Shown piece after piece: positions 46,942 to 55,800 of a stretch of 64,000 nt of DNA (position 1 is its first letter; every line of letters starts with the position of its first letter). The stretch covers positions 360,247-424,246 of the forward strand of contig JBAJFE010000017.1 in the NCBI GenBank assembly GCA_037903355.1, read 5' to 3'. The position numbers and the translations under genes are program-made. Below the pieces are notes generated by a model, which saw only the letters and a list, made by a program, of their open reading frames with translations, was not told the DNA's origin and made no database searches. This DNA is from Trichuris trichiura. Taxonomy: Eukaryota > Nematoda > Enoplea > Trichinellida > Trichuridae.

Positions 46942-47109
46942 TGTACCATGCTGTACCACGTCAGTGCTTAGAGCTATTTGCTTAACGGTAGATCTAATCA
47001 ATGAAACCTATCTAGCCTAGGTACATATACGAGCACCGAGAACTGCAGCGACAGCGGAATAAAGATGCATTCAACGACTGTGCTTCGTGACGAGCGGACG
47101 TATGTTACA
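46942..47109 (+). repeat. 3' LTR of gypsy-like element
   Basis: 168 bp, preceded by a purine-rich AAGAAGGATGGATA tract. Same ends as the 5' LTR, about 6-7% different. Confidence 0.93.
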
Positions 47110-47442
47110 ACTACCAACTCATATATGGAGTACAACATTATTTCTTACAAGTAAACATATAGGCGCGCAGTGGCAGCGGCAGGGATCAGCGCGTCACCAT
47201 CCAAGGAAGAGTTGCAAACTGAGAGAGACAAAAACAAAACTCACCGTTATTAAAAAATTACTTCTCTGATATTTCCACGAAGCGTCAGTTGATATAGCTT
47301 TTATTGTAACACAGACAATAGTGAGAATAATCTCAATATTTCAATGGTAAATTGATGCAATTTTCCGTTGTTGTCACTTTTCTGGATGTTTATTATTTGG
47401 TAAACGAATTGCCCATATGATTATGATGTTATGTCTTTTCTG

Positions 47443-47645
47443 CTTTCTAAAGACAGGATGTCTTTTAACAGGCTTGGGTTGTTTCATATTTGATCTTCAG
47501 ATTCACGGGTTTTGGCCTGTTGGATGTATCTGTAAGTAAACTGCAAAGTGCCCTACCAACGAATGGATGAGCAAATTGTTAGAGAAATTACAGAACGAAT
47601 CGAATACCGTACGTTTCGGAACTGCTCTTGTTCCGAAACGTACGG
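47443..47645 (-). repeat. PLE-tail insertion (203 bp), minus orientation
   Basis: Flanked by a 9-bp direct repeat TCTTTTCTG (47434-47442, 47646-47654). The paralogous site near 56.75 kb is empty. One end forms a perfect 17-bp hairpin with a 7-nt loop (47606-47646; arms ACCGTACGTTTCGGAAC and its complement) built from the hammerhead-like region. Confidence 0.85.
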
Positions 47646-48427
47646 TCTTTTCTGCCGTTGAAATAGTTGTCCGCTGAGCTAGTTGAACCTGGCAACCAGT
47701 CAAGCATCCATAACGCGATCGGCAATTCTCTGTTGAGGGCTTTTAAAATTTCGTGTTGGCGGGACAACTACTTTGGTAGCTCACTCTTGCAACGCCTTGT
47801 GCGTTAGCAGTTGATTTGCAAGTCGACGTTTTACAATATTTCCAGAACATCACAAATTCTATCCAATCCACGGTGATTGCCAAACTCCAAGAATTGGGGT
47901 AATCTGTATTAATAATTTAGCCTGTCCAACAAGCCTGCTCTTAAAACTGGCGGCTGCTTCCAATCTAGTATCAGCGTTTGACCCTACAAAGCTGTTGACC
48001 ACGGTTATTTTCTTACTGCCACTTCGTACCTGCTTACGCTGCTATGACTTTTTGATGAGGCAAATTAGGCAACAAACAGAAAACGCTTAGCACCTAAGTC
48101 GGTTTGAAAGCGTTAGTTAACACGTTGAAAGAATAGAACATTACACAACCAGTTTACTTCGCGCGCAAATCAGAGGACAATGAACTACAGTAGCGTACTA
48201 GACAGATAGGTATATATCATACGGTATGCTTTCTTGATACACAAGTAACAAGGACGGACGCGCCCGCTACAACTAATTCAAAATCGGAAGAAACAGGCTG
48301 CACCTAATCCAGTGATTTTTTTGTTTCCTTTGTTTTAAAAGTTCGCTGGTCCTTCGTTTATTTTCCCCAGAAACGACACAGAATTACATTTTCTCGCTAA
48401 CATTAGTCGCGAATGCTTCAATGAAAC

Positions 48428-48673
48428 TGTGCTTTAGAATGATGCTCTCCCTACTGCAGGACAGGAAAGCGTGGGTGGCTGAGCAGACGGCCGAGCAGCT
48501 GGCAGAGCTGATAGGGTAAGTCACGCAGCGCAGACGGAAGCTGGCGCGGTCGAGAAGTGCGTGGGCAATTGCGATATAAGCGTACTACGGGAGGTTTTGG
48601 GGCGTCGTTGTTATTGTGTCTGTCCGAGTTAGCTTGAATAAAGAGTTTCGTGTACTGGAGCTGTGAAATAACA
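48428..48673 (+). repeat. 5' LTR
   Basis: Starts TGTGCTTTAGAATGATG and ends GAAATAACA. GATATAAG near 48573-48580 is a plausible TATA element and AATAAA lies at 48637-48642. Confidence 0.93.
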
Positions 48674-48688
48674 AGCTATCGAGGCTCT

Positions 48689-49492
48689 ATGGGGGCGCAT
48701 GCAGTAGACGGACTGCTGGATGTGAAGCTCATTCCTGAGCTTGACGGATCGCCTGGCCAGTCCATCGCTGACTGGCTGACAAAAGTGGAATTGGTCTGCA
48801 AATTACGCGGGGTGAGTGACGTCGCTACCGTTATTCCGCTGCGCTTAAGCGGTGGCGCCCTAGCTGTGTACCTACAGTTGCCTGCTGAAGACAAGGAGAA
48901 TGTGGAAAAACTAAAGAAGTCCCTGCTGGCTGCTTTCGAAGTAGACCAATTCGTCGCCTATGAACAATTCATCACGAGAAGGCTCAACCCTGGTGAACTT
49001 CCGGACGTGTTCGTGGCAGATTTGCAGAGATTGGCGTCACTGTTTGGAGGTGCATCAGAGAGACAGTTGTCGTGTGCGTTCGTCACAGGTCTACCAGACG
49101 AGGTTCGTCAGCTCCTGAGGGCAGGGTCGCGAATAGAAGAGTTCAGTCTAACTCAGTTGGTTACGCGAGCCCGCGCAGTTCTGACAAACAACTCCTCTAT
49201 CAGCAAGCTGGATGCAGGCCTGGCGTCTGGAGAGCCATGCATGATCTCCAAAGGTACGCCAAGGAACGGAGCAATACGATGCTATGCCTGTGGTGGGGCA
49301 AATCATCTCGCCAGGGACTGTTTAACTCGCAACCGCAGCTCAAACTCTTTCCGAAGAACTGGTAGCCACGATGATCAGCCTTATGGACAGCAGCGGAAGC
49401 AGAGTCGCGATCTGCCCGCGTCAGGCAGCCCCAGGCGGCAGGGAAACGACAATGGGGAGGGAAGATCAGCACCGTCCCCCTCCCAAATCTAA
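48689..49492 (+). CDS. Gag polyprotein
   Basis: Starts MGAHAVDGLLDVKLIPELDG, 15 bp after the LTR; 267 residues. The capsid-like region runs from about 20 to 170 (LTKVELVCKLRGVSDVATVI; FVAYEQFITRRLNPGELPD). One CCHC zinc knuckle, CYACGGANHLARDC, lies near residue 203 and should bind element RNA. The C terminus is Arg/Ser/Gln-rich. The last 15 codons before TAA (49490-49492) overlap pol in the -1 frame after the slippery heptamer at 49441. Confidence 0.9.
   Translation: MGAHAVDGLLDVKLIPELDGSPGQSIADWLTKVELVCKLRGVSDVATVIPLRLSGGALAVYLQLPAEDKENVEKLKKSLLAAFEVDQFVAYEQFITRRLNPGELPDVFVADLQRLASLFGGASERQLSCAFVTGLPDEVRQLLRAGSRIEEFSLTQLVTRARAVLTNNSSISKLDAGLASGEPCMISKGTPRNGAIRCYACGGANHLARDCLTRNRSSNSFRRTGSHDDQPYGQQRKQSRDLPASGSPRRQGNDNGEGRSAPSPSQI
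49441..49484 (+). promoter_or_regulatory. -1 programmed ribosomal frameshift signal (gag-pol)
   Basis: GGGAAAC at 49441-49447 reads G GGA AAC in the gag frame, a canonical X XXY YYZ slippery heptamer. After a 7-nt spacer, GGGAGGG (49455-49461) pairs exactly with CCCTCCC (49478-49484) around a 16-nt loop. Slipping back one base enters the pol frame exactly. Site, spacing and stem all match known -1 signals. Confidence 0.82.
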
Positions 49493-52407
49493 CCAAGGCG
49501 CTTCCAGTCATAAAGATCAACGTCAATGGTGTGCAGCGCCGTGCCCTTGTAGACACGGGCTGTACCAGGTGTATTGCATATTCCGCTTGTTGCGCGAGAT
49601 GGCGGAGGCAACGAGTTAACATAACTACGGTGAGCGGGGAACTGTTGCGTTGTATTGGCATCGGCTCCGTGAGCTTGGAACTGCCCTGTGGACCTACAGT
49701 TATGGTGGAGGCGATTATCTCCCCGAAAAGACCGCTAAATCTCGATTTTATTATTGGCATGAGCGGAATAATAGCTCTCGGGGGAGTGACGGTGGATGGT
49801 GAAGGACGAGTGCGAGTTGGTCAGGGAAACCCCGCGATATGCGCCAGCGCCGACGCCAGGATTCACATTGACAGAAACGACTTTTTCGCTACTTATGATC
49901 CGGTTACTCACGTTTGGACCGCAGCATGGAAATGGTCCAACGGTTCGGCTCCTGCCCAGTTATGTAATACACGAGAAGAGTACACGTCGGCAGCGGGCAT
50001 TCGGAAGCCCTATAGGGAGGAATTGAACAGGTGGGTACGCAACGGTTGGTTAGTGCCCTACAATGAGGAGGAATTAGGCCCGGCGAAAGCGCTCATTCCG
50101 CTTCTGGCAGTCACCCAGCGAAGTAAAGGCAAGGTCCGTCCTGTACTGGACTTTCGTGAACTGAATACTCATATTGCTGCATTTACCGGGAACAGTGACG
50201 TTTGTGCACATAAACTGCGAGAATGGCGGCGACAGGGCGAAAACGTTTCTATCCTGGATTTGAAACAAGCTTACCTACAGATACACATAGATAAGTCGTT
50301 GTGGCCCTATCAAACTGTTATGCTCGACGGCAGGAGATATTGCCTTACTCGACTTGGGTTCGGATTGAATGTAGCACCCGTAATTATGACTGCTGTGGTT
50401 AACTGCGTGTTATCTCGAGATAACGACATCCGAAGAGCTACTTCCGCATACATAGACGACATTTTCGTTAACGAAAACGTCGTGAAGGCGAGTCGCGTAA
50501 AGCTGCATTTGGCAGATTATGGGCTGATATCGAAAGCGCCGGAACGAATAGCTGACGGGGCTCATGTTTTAGGCTTGCAGGTCAGCAGAACGCATACTGG
50601 CCTCACGTGGACAAGAGGAGCCAAAGTCAGTACGTTGCCAAAGCGGTTGACGCGCAGGACGATATTTTCCTACTGCGGCGAGCTAATAGGCCACTACCCG
50701 GTGTGCAGTTGGCTGAGGACGGCAGTGGCCTTTATCAAAAGAGAAGCAAATACTGCAACCGCGAACTGGGACGAACCCATCGATGACGACCGCATTCGTG
50801 AACAGCTCGCCGAAGTCGCTGATGCTGTTAAGAACCGGGACCCGGCACGTGGATGTTGGGCAGTCGCAGGAGACAAAGCCAAGCTATGGGTTGATGCAAG
50901 TACCTTGGCGATAGGCGCGGTGCTAGAAGTAAATGGAGCCGTTGTTGAGGACGCCGCATGGTTACGCCCAGAGGATGCTTGCCACATAAATATGGCGGAA
51001 CTGGACGCGGCAATTAAAGGTCTGAACCTAGCCATTTCTTGGCGCATGAAGCAGGTTGAATTAATGACGGACTCTCTGACGGTTCGGCGTTGGCTCACTG
51101 ATGGTTTGTCTGGAAAAGCCCGTTTAAAGACGAAGGCCGCGAATGAAATGCTTATTCGGCGCCGCGTGGGTACTATACTTGCATTGGTTAAAGAATACGA
51201 ACTGCAGTTTTCAGTTACATTGGTGCCGTCGGCGGCAAACAAAGCAGATGTTCTGACCCGCGTACCACGCCGGTGGACAGCGCCTAAGGATTCATTCATT
51301 GTGCCAGCATGTGCCTCAGCGTCGGATCAAGGGATCGAGCAGCTGATCGCTGAGGTTCATCACAGTGCGGGCCACCCGGGACTGAGGAGAACACTTTACT
51401 TTGCCAGGCGGCGTAACCCGGCAATATCTAAACGAGCCGTAAGGCAGGTGATCAGCACTTGTGACGTCTGCCAATCAATCGACCCAGCGCCTGCAAAGTG
51501 GAAACATGGGCGACTGGAGGTAGGCAGAATATGGCAAAGAATTGCGATGGACTTTGCCCATTGTAGAGGAAAACTCTTCTTAACCTTGATTGACTGCGGA
51601 CCTTCGCGCTTCTCGATATGGCGTCCGCTACGGTTTCGCACCACTGCCGAGGTTATAGAACAGTTGGAAGCTATATTTTTTGAACGTGGGGCGCCCGACG
51701 AAATACTGACTGATAATGACACTGCGTTTCAGAGTCGAACATTTGCTGACTTCCTCAATCGCTGGAGCGTGCGCGTTAAATTCAGATGTGCTTACGTACC
51801 ATCTGGAAATGGCATTGTCGAAAGATGCCACCGAACGATAAAAGTAATTGCAGCCAGGAAGAAATGTTCAGTGCGCGAGGCAGTATATTTATACAACGTC
51901 ACGCCGCGAGACGACCGCACGGCAGCCACAGCCCCAGCGAATATGATTTATCGATATCTCATGCGGGTACGAGACGTAGATCCCGTTATCCGTACTAACC
52001 AAGACATACGCAGCAGGTACAATGTTGGCGATGAAGTATGGACACGACCGCCAGCGGGAAGATGTGACACGCGATACAATGAAGGGACTGTTACAAACGT
52101 CTTGTCCGATCAAGCAGTGGAAATAGACGGAATACCGCGACATGTGCGAGATGTCCGTCGCCGTGCACCGCCACCGGATCGACAGAACGGCACTCACAGC
52201 ACCGAAGATGAAGTCGAGGAACCGCTACTCATTCGCGTGCCGATACGAGATTCCAACGTAGATGCAGAACCACCGGTGCGCCTTTACGAATCGGGGGAGC
52301 GCCCCGAGCAAACGCGGAGCGCAGATCAGGGCACAGACTCACCGGGACCACAACTACGTCGCTCGAGAAGAATTCGCCAGCCAAGAGGTTGCTCAATTTG
52401 TGATTAG
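49447..52407 (+). CDS. Pol polyprotein: protease, RT, RNase H, integrase
   Basis: Expressed by -1 frameshift from gag; no start codon of its own is needed. Protease ALVDTGCTRC (DTG intact) lies just after the shift. RT has VLDFRELNTHIAAF, ILDLKQAYLQIHID, LGFGLNVAP and AYIDDIFV. RNase H has LWVDAS, NMAELDAAI and MTDSLTVRRWL. Integrase has HHSAGHPG...CDVCQ, then the DDE core (AMDFAHCRG, LTDNDTAFQS, GNGIVERCHR), then a basic C-terminal domain (DEVWTRPPAGRCD). All catalytic acids are visible and no internal stop occurs, so this copy could be functional or recently so. The frame ends 14 bp before the 3' LTR, next to a purine tract (TCAGGGGGGCA). Confidence 0.92.
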   Translation, partial: RQWGGKISTVPLPNLTKALPVIKINVNGVQRRALVDTGCTRCIAYSACCARWRRQRVNITTVSGELLRCIGIGSVSLELPCGPTVMVEAIISPKRPLNLDFIIGMSGIIALGGVTVDGEGRVRVGQGNPAICASADARIHIDRNDFFATYDPVTHVWTAAWKWSNGSAPAQLCNTREEYTSAAGIRKPYREELNRWVRNGWLVPYNEEELGPAKALIPLLAVTQRSKGKVRPVLDFRELNTHIAAFTGNSDVCAHKLREWRRQGENVSILDLKQAYLQIHIDKSLWPYQTVMLDGRRYCLTRLGFGLNVAPVIMTAVVNCVLSRDNDIRRATSAYIDDIFVNENVVKASRVKLHLADYGLISKAPERIADGAHVLGLQVSRTHTGLTWTRGAKVSTLPKRLTRRTIFSYCGELIGHYPVCSWLRTAVAFIKREANTATANWDEPIDDDRIREQLAEVADAVKNRDPARGCWAVAGDKAKLWVDASTLAIGAVLEVNGAVVEDAAWLRPEDACHINMAELDAAIKGLNLAISWRMKQVELMTDSLTVRRWLTDGLSGKARLKTKAANEMLIRRRVGTILALVKEYELQFSVTLVPSAANKADVLTRVPRRWTAPKDSFIVPACASASDQGIEQLIAEVHHSAGHPGLRRTLYFARRRNPAISKRAVRQVISTCDVCQSIDPAPAKWKHGRLEVGRIWQRIAMDFAHCRGKLFLTLIDCGPSRFSIWRPLRFRTTAEVIEQLEAIFFERGAPDEILTDNDTAFQSRTFADFLNRWSVRVKFRCAYVPSGNGIVERCHRTIKVIAARKKCSVREAVYLYNVTPRDDRTAATAPANMIYRYLMRVRDVDPVIRTNQDIRSRYNVGDEVWTRPPAGRCDTRYNEGTVTNVLSDQAVEIDGIPRHVRDVRRRAPPPDRQNGTHSTEDEVEEPLLIRVPIRDSNVDAEPPVRLYESGERPEQTRSADQGTDSPGPQLRRSRRIRQPRGCSICD

Positions 52408-52421
52408 AAATCAGGGGGGCA

Positions 52422-52663
52422 TGTGCTTTAGAATGATGCTCTCCCTACTGCAGGACAGGAAAGCGTGGGTGGCTGAGCAGACGGCCGAGCAGCTGGCAGA
52501 GCTGATAGGGTGAATCAGCAGCGCAGACAGAAGCTGGCGCGGTCGTGAAGTGCGTGGGCATTGCTATATAAGCGTACTACGCGGGGTGTTTAGGTCATTG
52601 TTGTCGTGTCTGTTCGAGTGAGCTTGAATAAAGAGTTTCGTGTACAGGAGCTGTGAAACTACA
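52422..52663 (+). repeat. 3' LTR
   Basis: 242 bp, TGTGCTTTAG...GAAACTACA, with TATATAAG and AATAAA in the same places as the 5' LTR. Confidence 0.93.
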
Positions 52664-53089
52664 GAAACGAAGCAGCAGCCGAAAAGTTCTGCAAAAACGC
52701 TCAGCTTCTCGTCTAGTAACGAAAAAAGCCGCTTCAATTGTTTTTCTTCATCCAGCCCCACGAATTTGTGCTGCAAGCTTTTCTGCAAAATATTTACGCA
52801 TTTTCGTCGACTATTTCAGGCTTAGTTAACACCTTAAAAAAACAGAGCGCTGACCCGTAGAAATATTCCGCATTATTCCCAGTGGGTTTTTTTCTTACTT
52901 CCGTCTTCAAAGACCAATGTTCGCTGGACTCATATTCATACAGAAGAAGCAAAAGAAATCCCGCGCGAATGGTAGAGCTCATATTTGTTTGCTTAGAAGC
53001 TCTGATAAACTATTCCTGATGCAGTCAGCTATGCGGAAGTCGTCAGCGGGAATCTTATGCAGTCACTAACCGGCACGCACTAGGAACAG

Positions 53090-54355
53090 TTAAAGCGAAT
53101 AGAACTGTTTACAAATCCTCACTACACCCAGTTTTCTGATGCCTTTCCCATCCACAGTTCTATCCAGCGCCGTGTCATCACAGAGGGTAAATTCTTTCCG
53201 CACACGTTCGAGTAATTGCAGATATAACTTAGCTGGTGTCGTCTAGATGAGTTTACCTTAAGGTGCGGAGCAGATATGAGTAAATCTTTTAAAAGCTAGG
53301 CTTTCCACATCTCTCTACCTCTGAATATGTAAACGCTTTTGCCCAAGTATCAGTATACCATTCTGGAGACGCTGCGTTCATGATAGCAGCTAGAACTTTG
53401 GCCAGTAGAATTACTTACGCTCCCAAGCTAAGCTGACCATGTGCTGATCTACGCGTATTGCTCATTTTTGTATATCCTCGTAATTCCGTTCAACAGCTTA
53501 TTCAGTGTAAGGAAAGGCAGCAGGAAATAAAGAAGCCCCAAACGTCGTAATTCTTAATCGTTGTGCCCGAGATCTGTTATAGAGCTATTGCTCATCACCA
53601 CGCACTTATCTTTCAGAAGATGCAAAATGCCTAATTTAATTCTCCAGAGCTCTTTCTACTCGCAATTCCATGCAGCTGAGAAACCAGTTTGACCTTCTGT
53701 TTTCCAACGATAGACAGAATTCTCATTGTCTATTTCGTTGACTCGTTCAATGAACGCCGCAGTGGAGGAGTCCTGAAGGCTACCATTTTTTAAGTTCTCA
53801 ATGCCACTGTAAATATACTGCTTTCCTAAAGCGACGCATGGAATTTGCAAAATTTTTCAGCGCACTATCCATGGTCATCCTACATCACCGCGCAATAAGG
53901 AGCGGCTTAGGTAGACCGTACGCTTTAAAATAGATTTCTCAACAAGTGCATTCAAGAAGCACGCCTGGTTCTCATAAGCGCACAGGCCAGGAGCTTCCTT
54001 TTCTTTATTAATAATTTCTTGCTCTGTTTTAACGGATTAACAAATTACAAGCCTCTATCAATGGTGCCCGTTTATATGTTTCATAATGGTAACTAAGCTG
54101 CGTGATTACCTCCTTTTACGTTGTCAACAATTCAAGTAGAATGTGGGCACACGTAAAGATAAATAGTCAGACACTTACAATGAAGACCCACGACAAAGGC
54201 AATCTTCATCTGCTAGGAAGTTGAGCTGGACGAACAGCATGAATGAACTTTGAGGAGATTGGAAAAAGTTGAACATGGCGAGTAGAATTGAAGCAATGTC
54301 CCATCCCGGCTCATGAAAGCGTTCAAAATGCAGAACGATGAGGCGGTTGTATTGA
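53090..54355 (-). CDS. Candidate minus-strand gene in unit B
   Basis: Counterpart of 39024-40289. Blocks 1-3 are almost identical to unit A. The last block (53090-53227) stays open but reads LYLQLLERVRKEFTLCDDT, with many replacements. Same caveats. Confidence 0.28.
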
Positions 54356-54680
54356 CATTAGCCTGAGGATCATCCTATTCTGAGCAATGACACAATGCTC
54401 TGCAGCTCGAAATGTGCTTCATGTTCCATCAATCAGAAAGTGTTTTAGATAAACGCTCAAACAGTTTATTCAGCTTCATGACTAGATGAAAAGACAGTTG
54501 CGGGATCATTCCGCTCTCAAAAAATTTGAGATATCACATACGTTCCTGGTGCTATACTAACCAATGCTTGCACATTTTGAAACAGCAAAACAATACTAAA
54601 TGTTTAAAAGCTTATTGACAGTCGTAACTGAGTACATCCATGTAGCAAACGATGGACCCACACGTTCATATCCTATTTTC

Positions 54681-54687
54681 TATATAA
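54681..54687 (+). promoter_or_regulatory. TATA box of secreted-protein gene, unit B
   Basis: TATATAA, 36 bp before the ATG at 54723. Confidence 0.55.
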
Positions 54688-54722
54688 GAGAGAGCGATCT
54701 AGTTTGGGAACGACTTCCAACA

Positions 54723-55250
54723 ATGCTGCTCACCTATATCTTCTTGCTTGGTTTCTTCATTTCAACTGTGAGGATCAACTATAGTCACTGGAATTTTATT
54801 TACTGCATTTCTTCAGGCTGTCTGTGAGGAAGAATCTGTATCAGAAGGACCGAATGCGGAAGTAGATGCATTCTTCCAAAAATGGACTCTCATGTTTTCC
54901 ACATTACGATTTGACTATTTAGAGTTTGGGGCAAGAAGGAGATGGAAACAGTGAAAAAAACAAGGAGCGAACAACAACAACAACGACGACAGCAACGCCA
55001 CAAACCAAACCAAATGTGTCTAAACCATCGCCACCGGCTGGTACTCCTAAAACGCCAGCTAAGTGAGTAACGCAGAGGATGCATTCGCAATTGTAATTGA
55101 ACTCGCTGCAGGGCAAAGGGGAAGAGTAGCATTGGAGGTATGGCAAAGAAGTTCGCAGCGAAGGTGGCAAAAGGTACTCAGAAGGCAGCGAAAGCAACGG
55201 TGAGTGCCACAAACAAGGCGAAAAACAAGATCATTAAGAAGAAGAAATAA
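54723..55250 (+). CDS. Small predicted secreted Lys-rich protein, unit B
   Basis: Exons 54723-54767, 54817-54861, 54923-55062, 55112-55250. Sequence and predicted protein appear identical to unit A: signal peptide, Thr/Pro-rich middle, Lys-rich tail. Reading frame and splice sites are intact. Confidence 0.65.
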
Positions 55251-55651
55251 ATGACCTAACGAAGCAACGTGCTGCTACGCAGATGAAGTGAAAGAAAAGT
55301 AATTTTCAATTGCATGTTGTGTTGTTAGGAGAGTGCAACTGAACTGCACTTCTACCTTAGTAAAGGTGCATATTATGTCAATGAACAGTGCGTTTTGCTG
55401 CAATACCCTGAATGGCGGTTCGCTTGCGCGGTTGTTCAAAAAAGCTCTGTACCGCGTTGTAGACAATCCATGCTGACGGCTCCATTTAACCTATTCTCCT
55501 ATGTGAAGGCAGTAGTCTGCGCCACTAAAAGCCGAACTTACACAAGTAATCTGTTTGCTCCACATGTAGCTCTCTGCTTTTTAATCGTCTTTCTCTCCGC
55601 CTATAAAATTAACCTGCTTGTTCACACTGAATGCCACAGCAGCTAAAAAAC

Positions 55652-55800
55652 AGAACACGAGCAGTTCCGAAACGTACGGTATACAAACTGTTCTGTATTT
55701 TCTCTTACAATTTGCTCATCCATCCGTTGTAAGGCATTTTGAAGTTTACTTACAGATACATTCAACAGGCCAAACCCGTGAATCTGAAGATGTACTATGA
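55652..55800 (+). repeat. PLE-tail insertion (149 bp) in unit B
   Basis: Same insertion and same site as 41586-41734. The flanking 14-bp repeats have picked up a substitution each (AGCAGCTAAAAAAC; AGCTGCTAAAAATC). Absent from unit C. Confidence 0.85.

Larger units (their letters stand above)
42672..47109 (+). mobile_element. Ty3/gypsy-like LTR retrotransposon, decayed
   Basis: 4.4 kb with 168-bp TG...CA LTRs and a 5-bp target duplication ACTAC (42667-42671, 47110-47114). Internal order: gag, protease, RT, RNase H, integrase. By eye the two LTRs differ at about 11 of 168 positions, so the insertion is not recent. It interrupts tandem unit A. Confidence 0.93.
38280..48120 (+). repeat. Tandem unit A (about 4.9 kb plus insertions)
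   Basis: First of three head-to-tail copies. Starts around ACAACCAGTTTACTTC and contains the secreted-protein gene. Interrupted by PLE-tail insertions (41586-41734, 41819-42118, 47443-47645) and by a gypsy-type element (42672-47109). Without insertions it is about 4.9 kb. Confidence 0.85.
48428..52663 (+). mobile_element. LTR retrotransposon, largely intact reading frames
   Basis: 4.2 kb, TG...CA LTRs of 246 and 242 bp, 5-bp target duplication GAAAC (48423-48427, 52664-52668). Gag and pol are open and linked by a -1 frameshift signal. Domain order protease-RT-RNase H-integrase puts it with Ty3/gypsy-like elements, though the RT and RNase H are divergent from the 42.7-kb element. It interrupts tandem unit B. 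The LTRs differ by small indels and about 20 substitutions, so it is not brand new. Confidence 0.93.
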
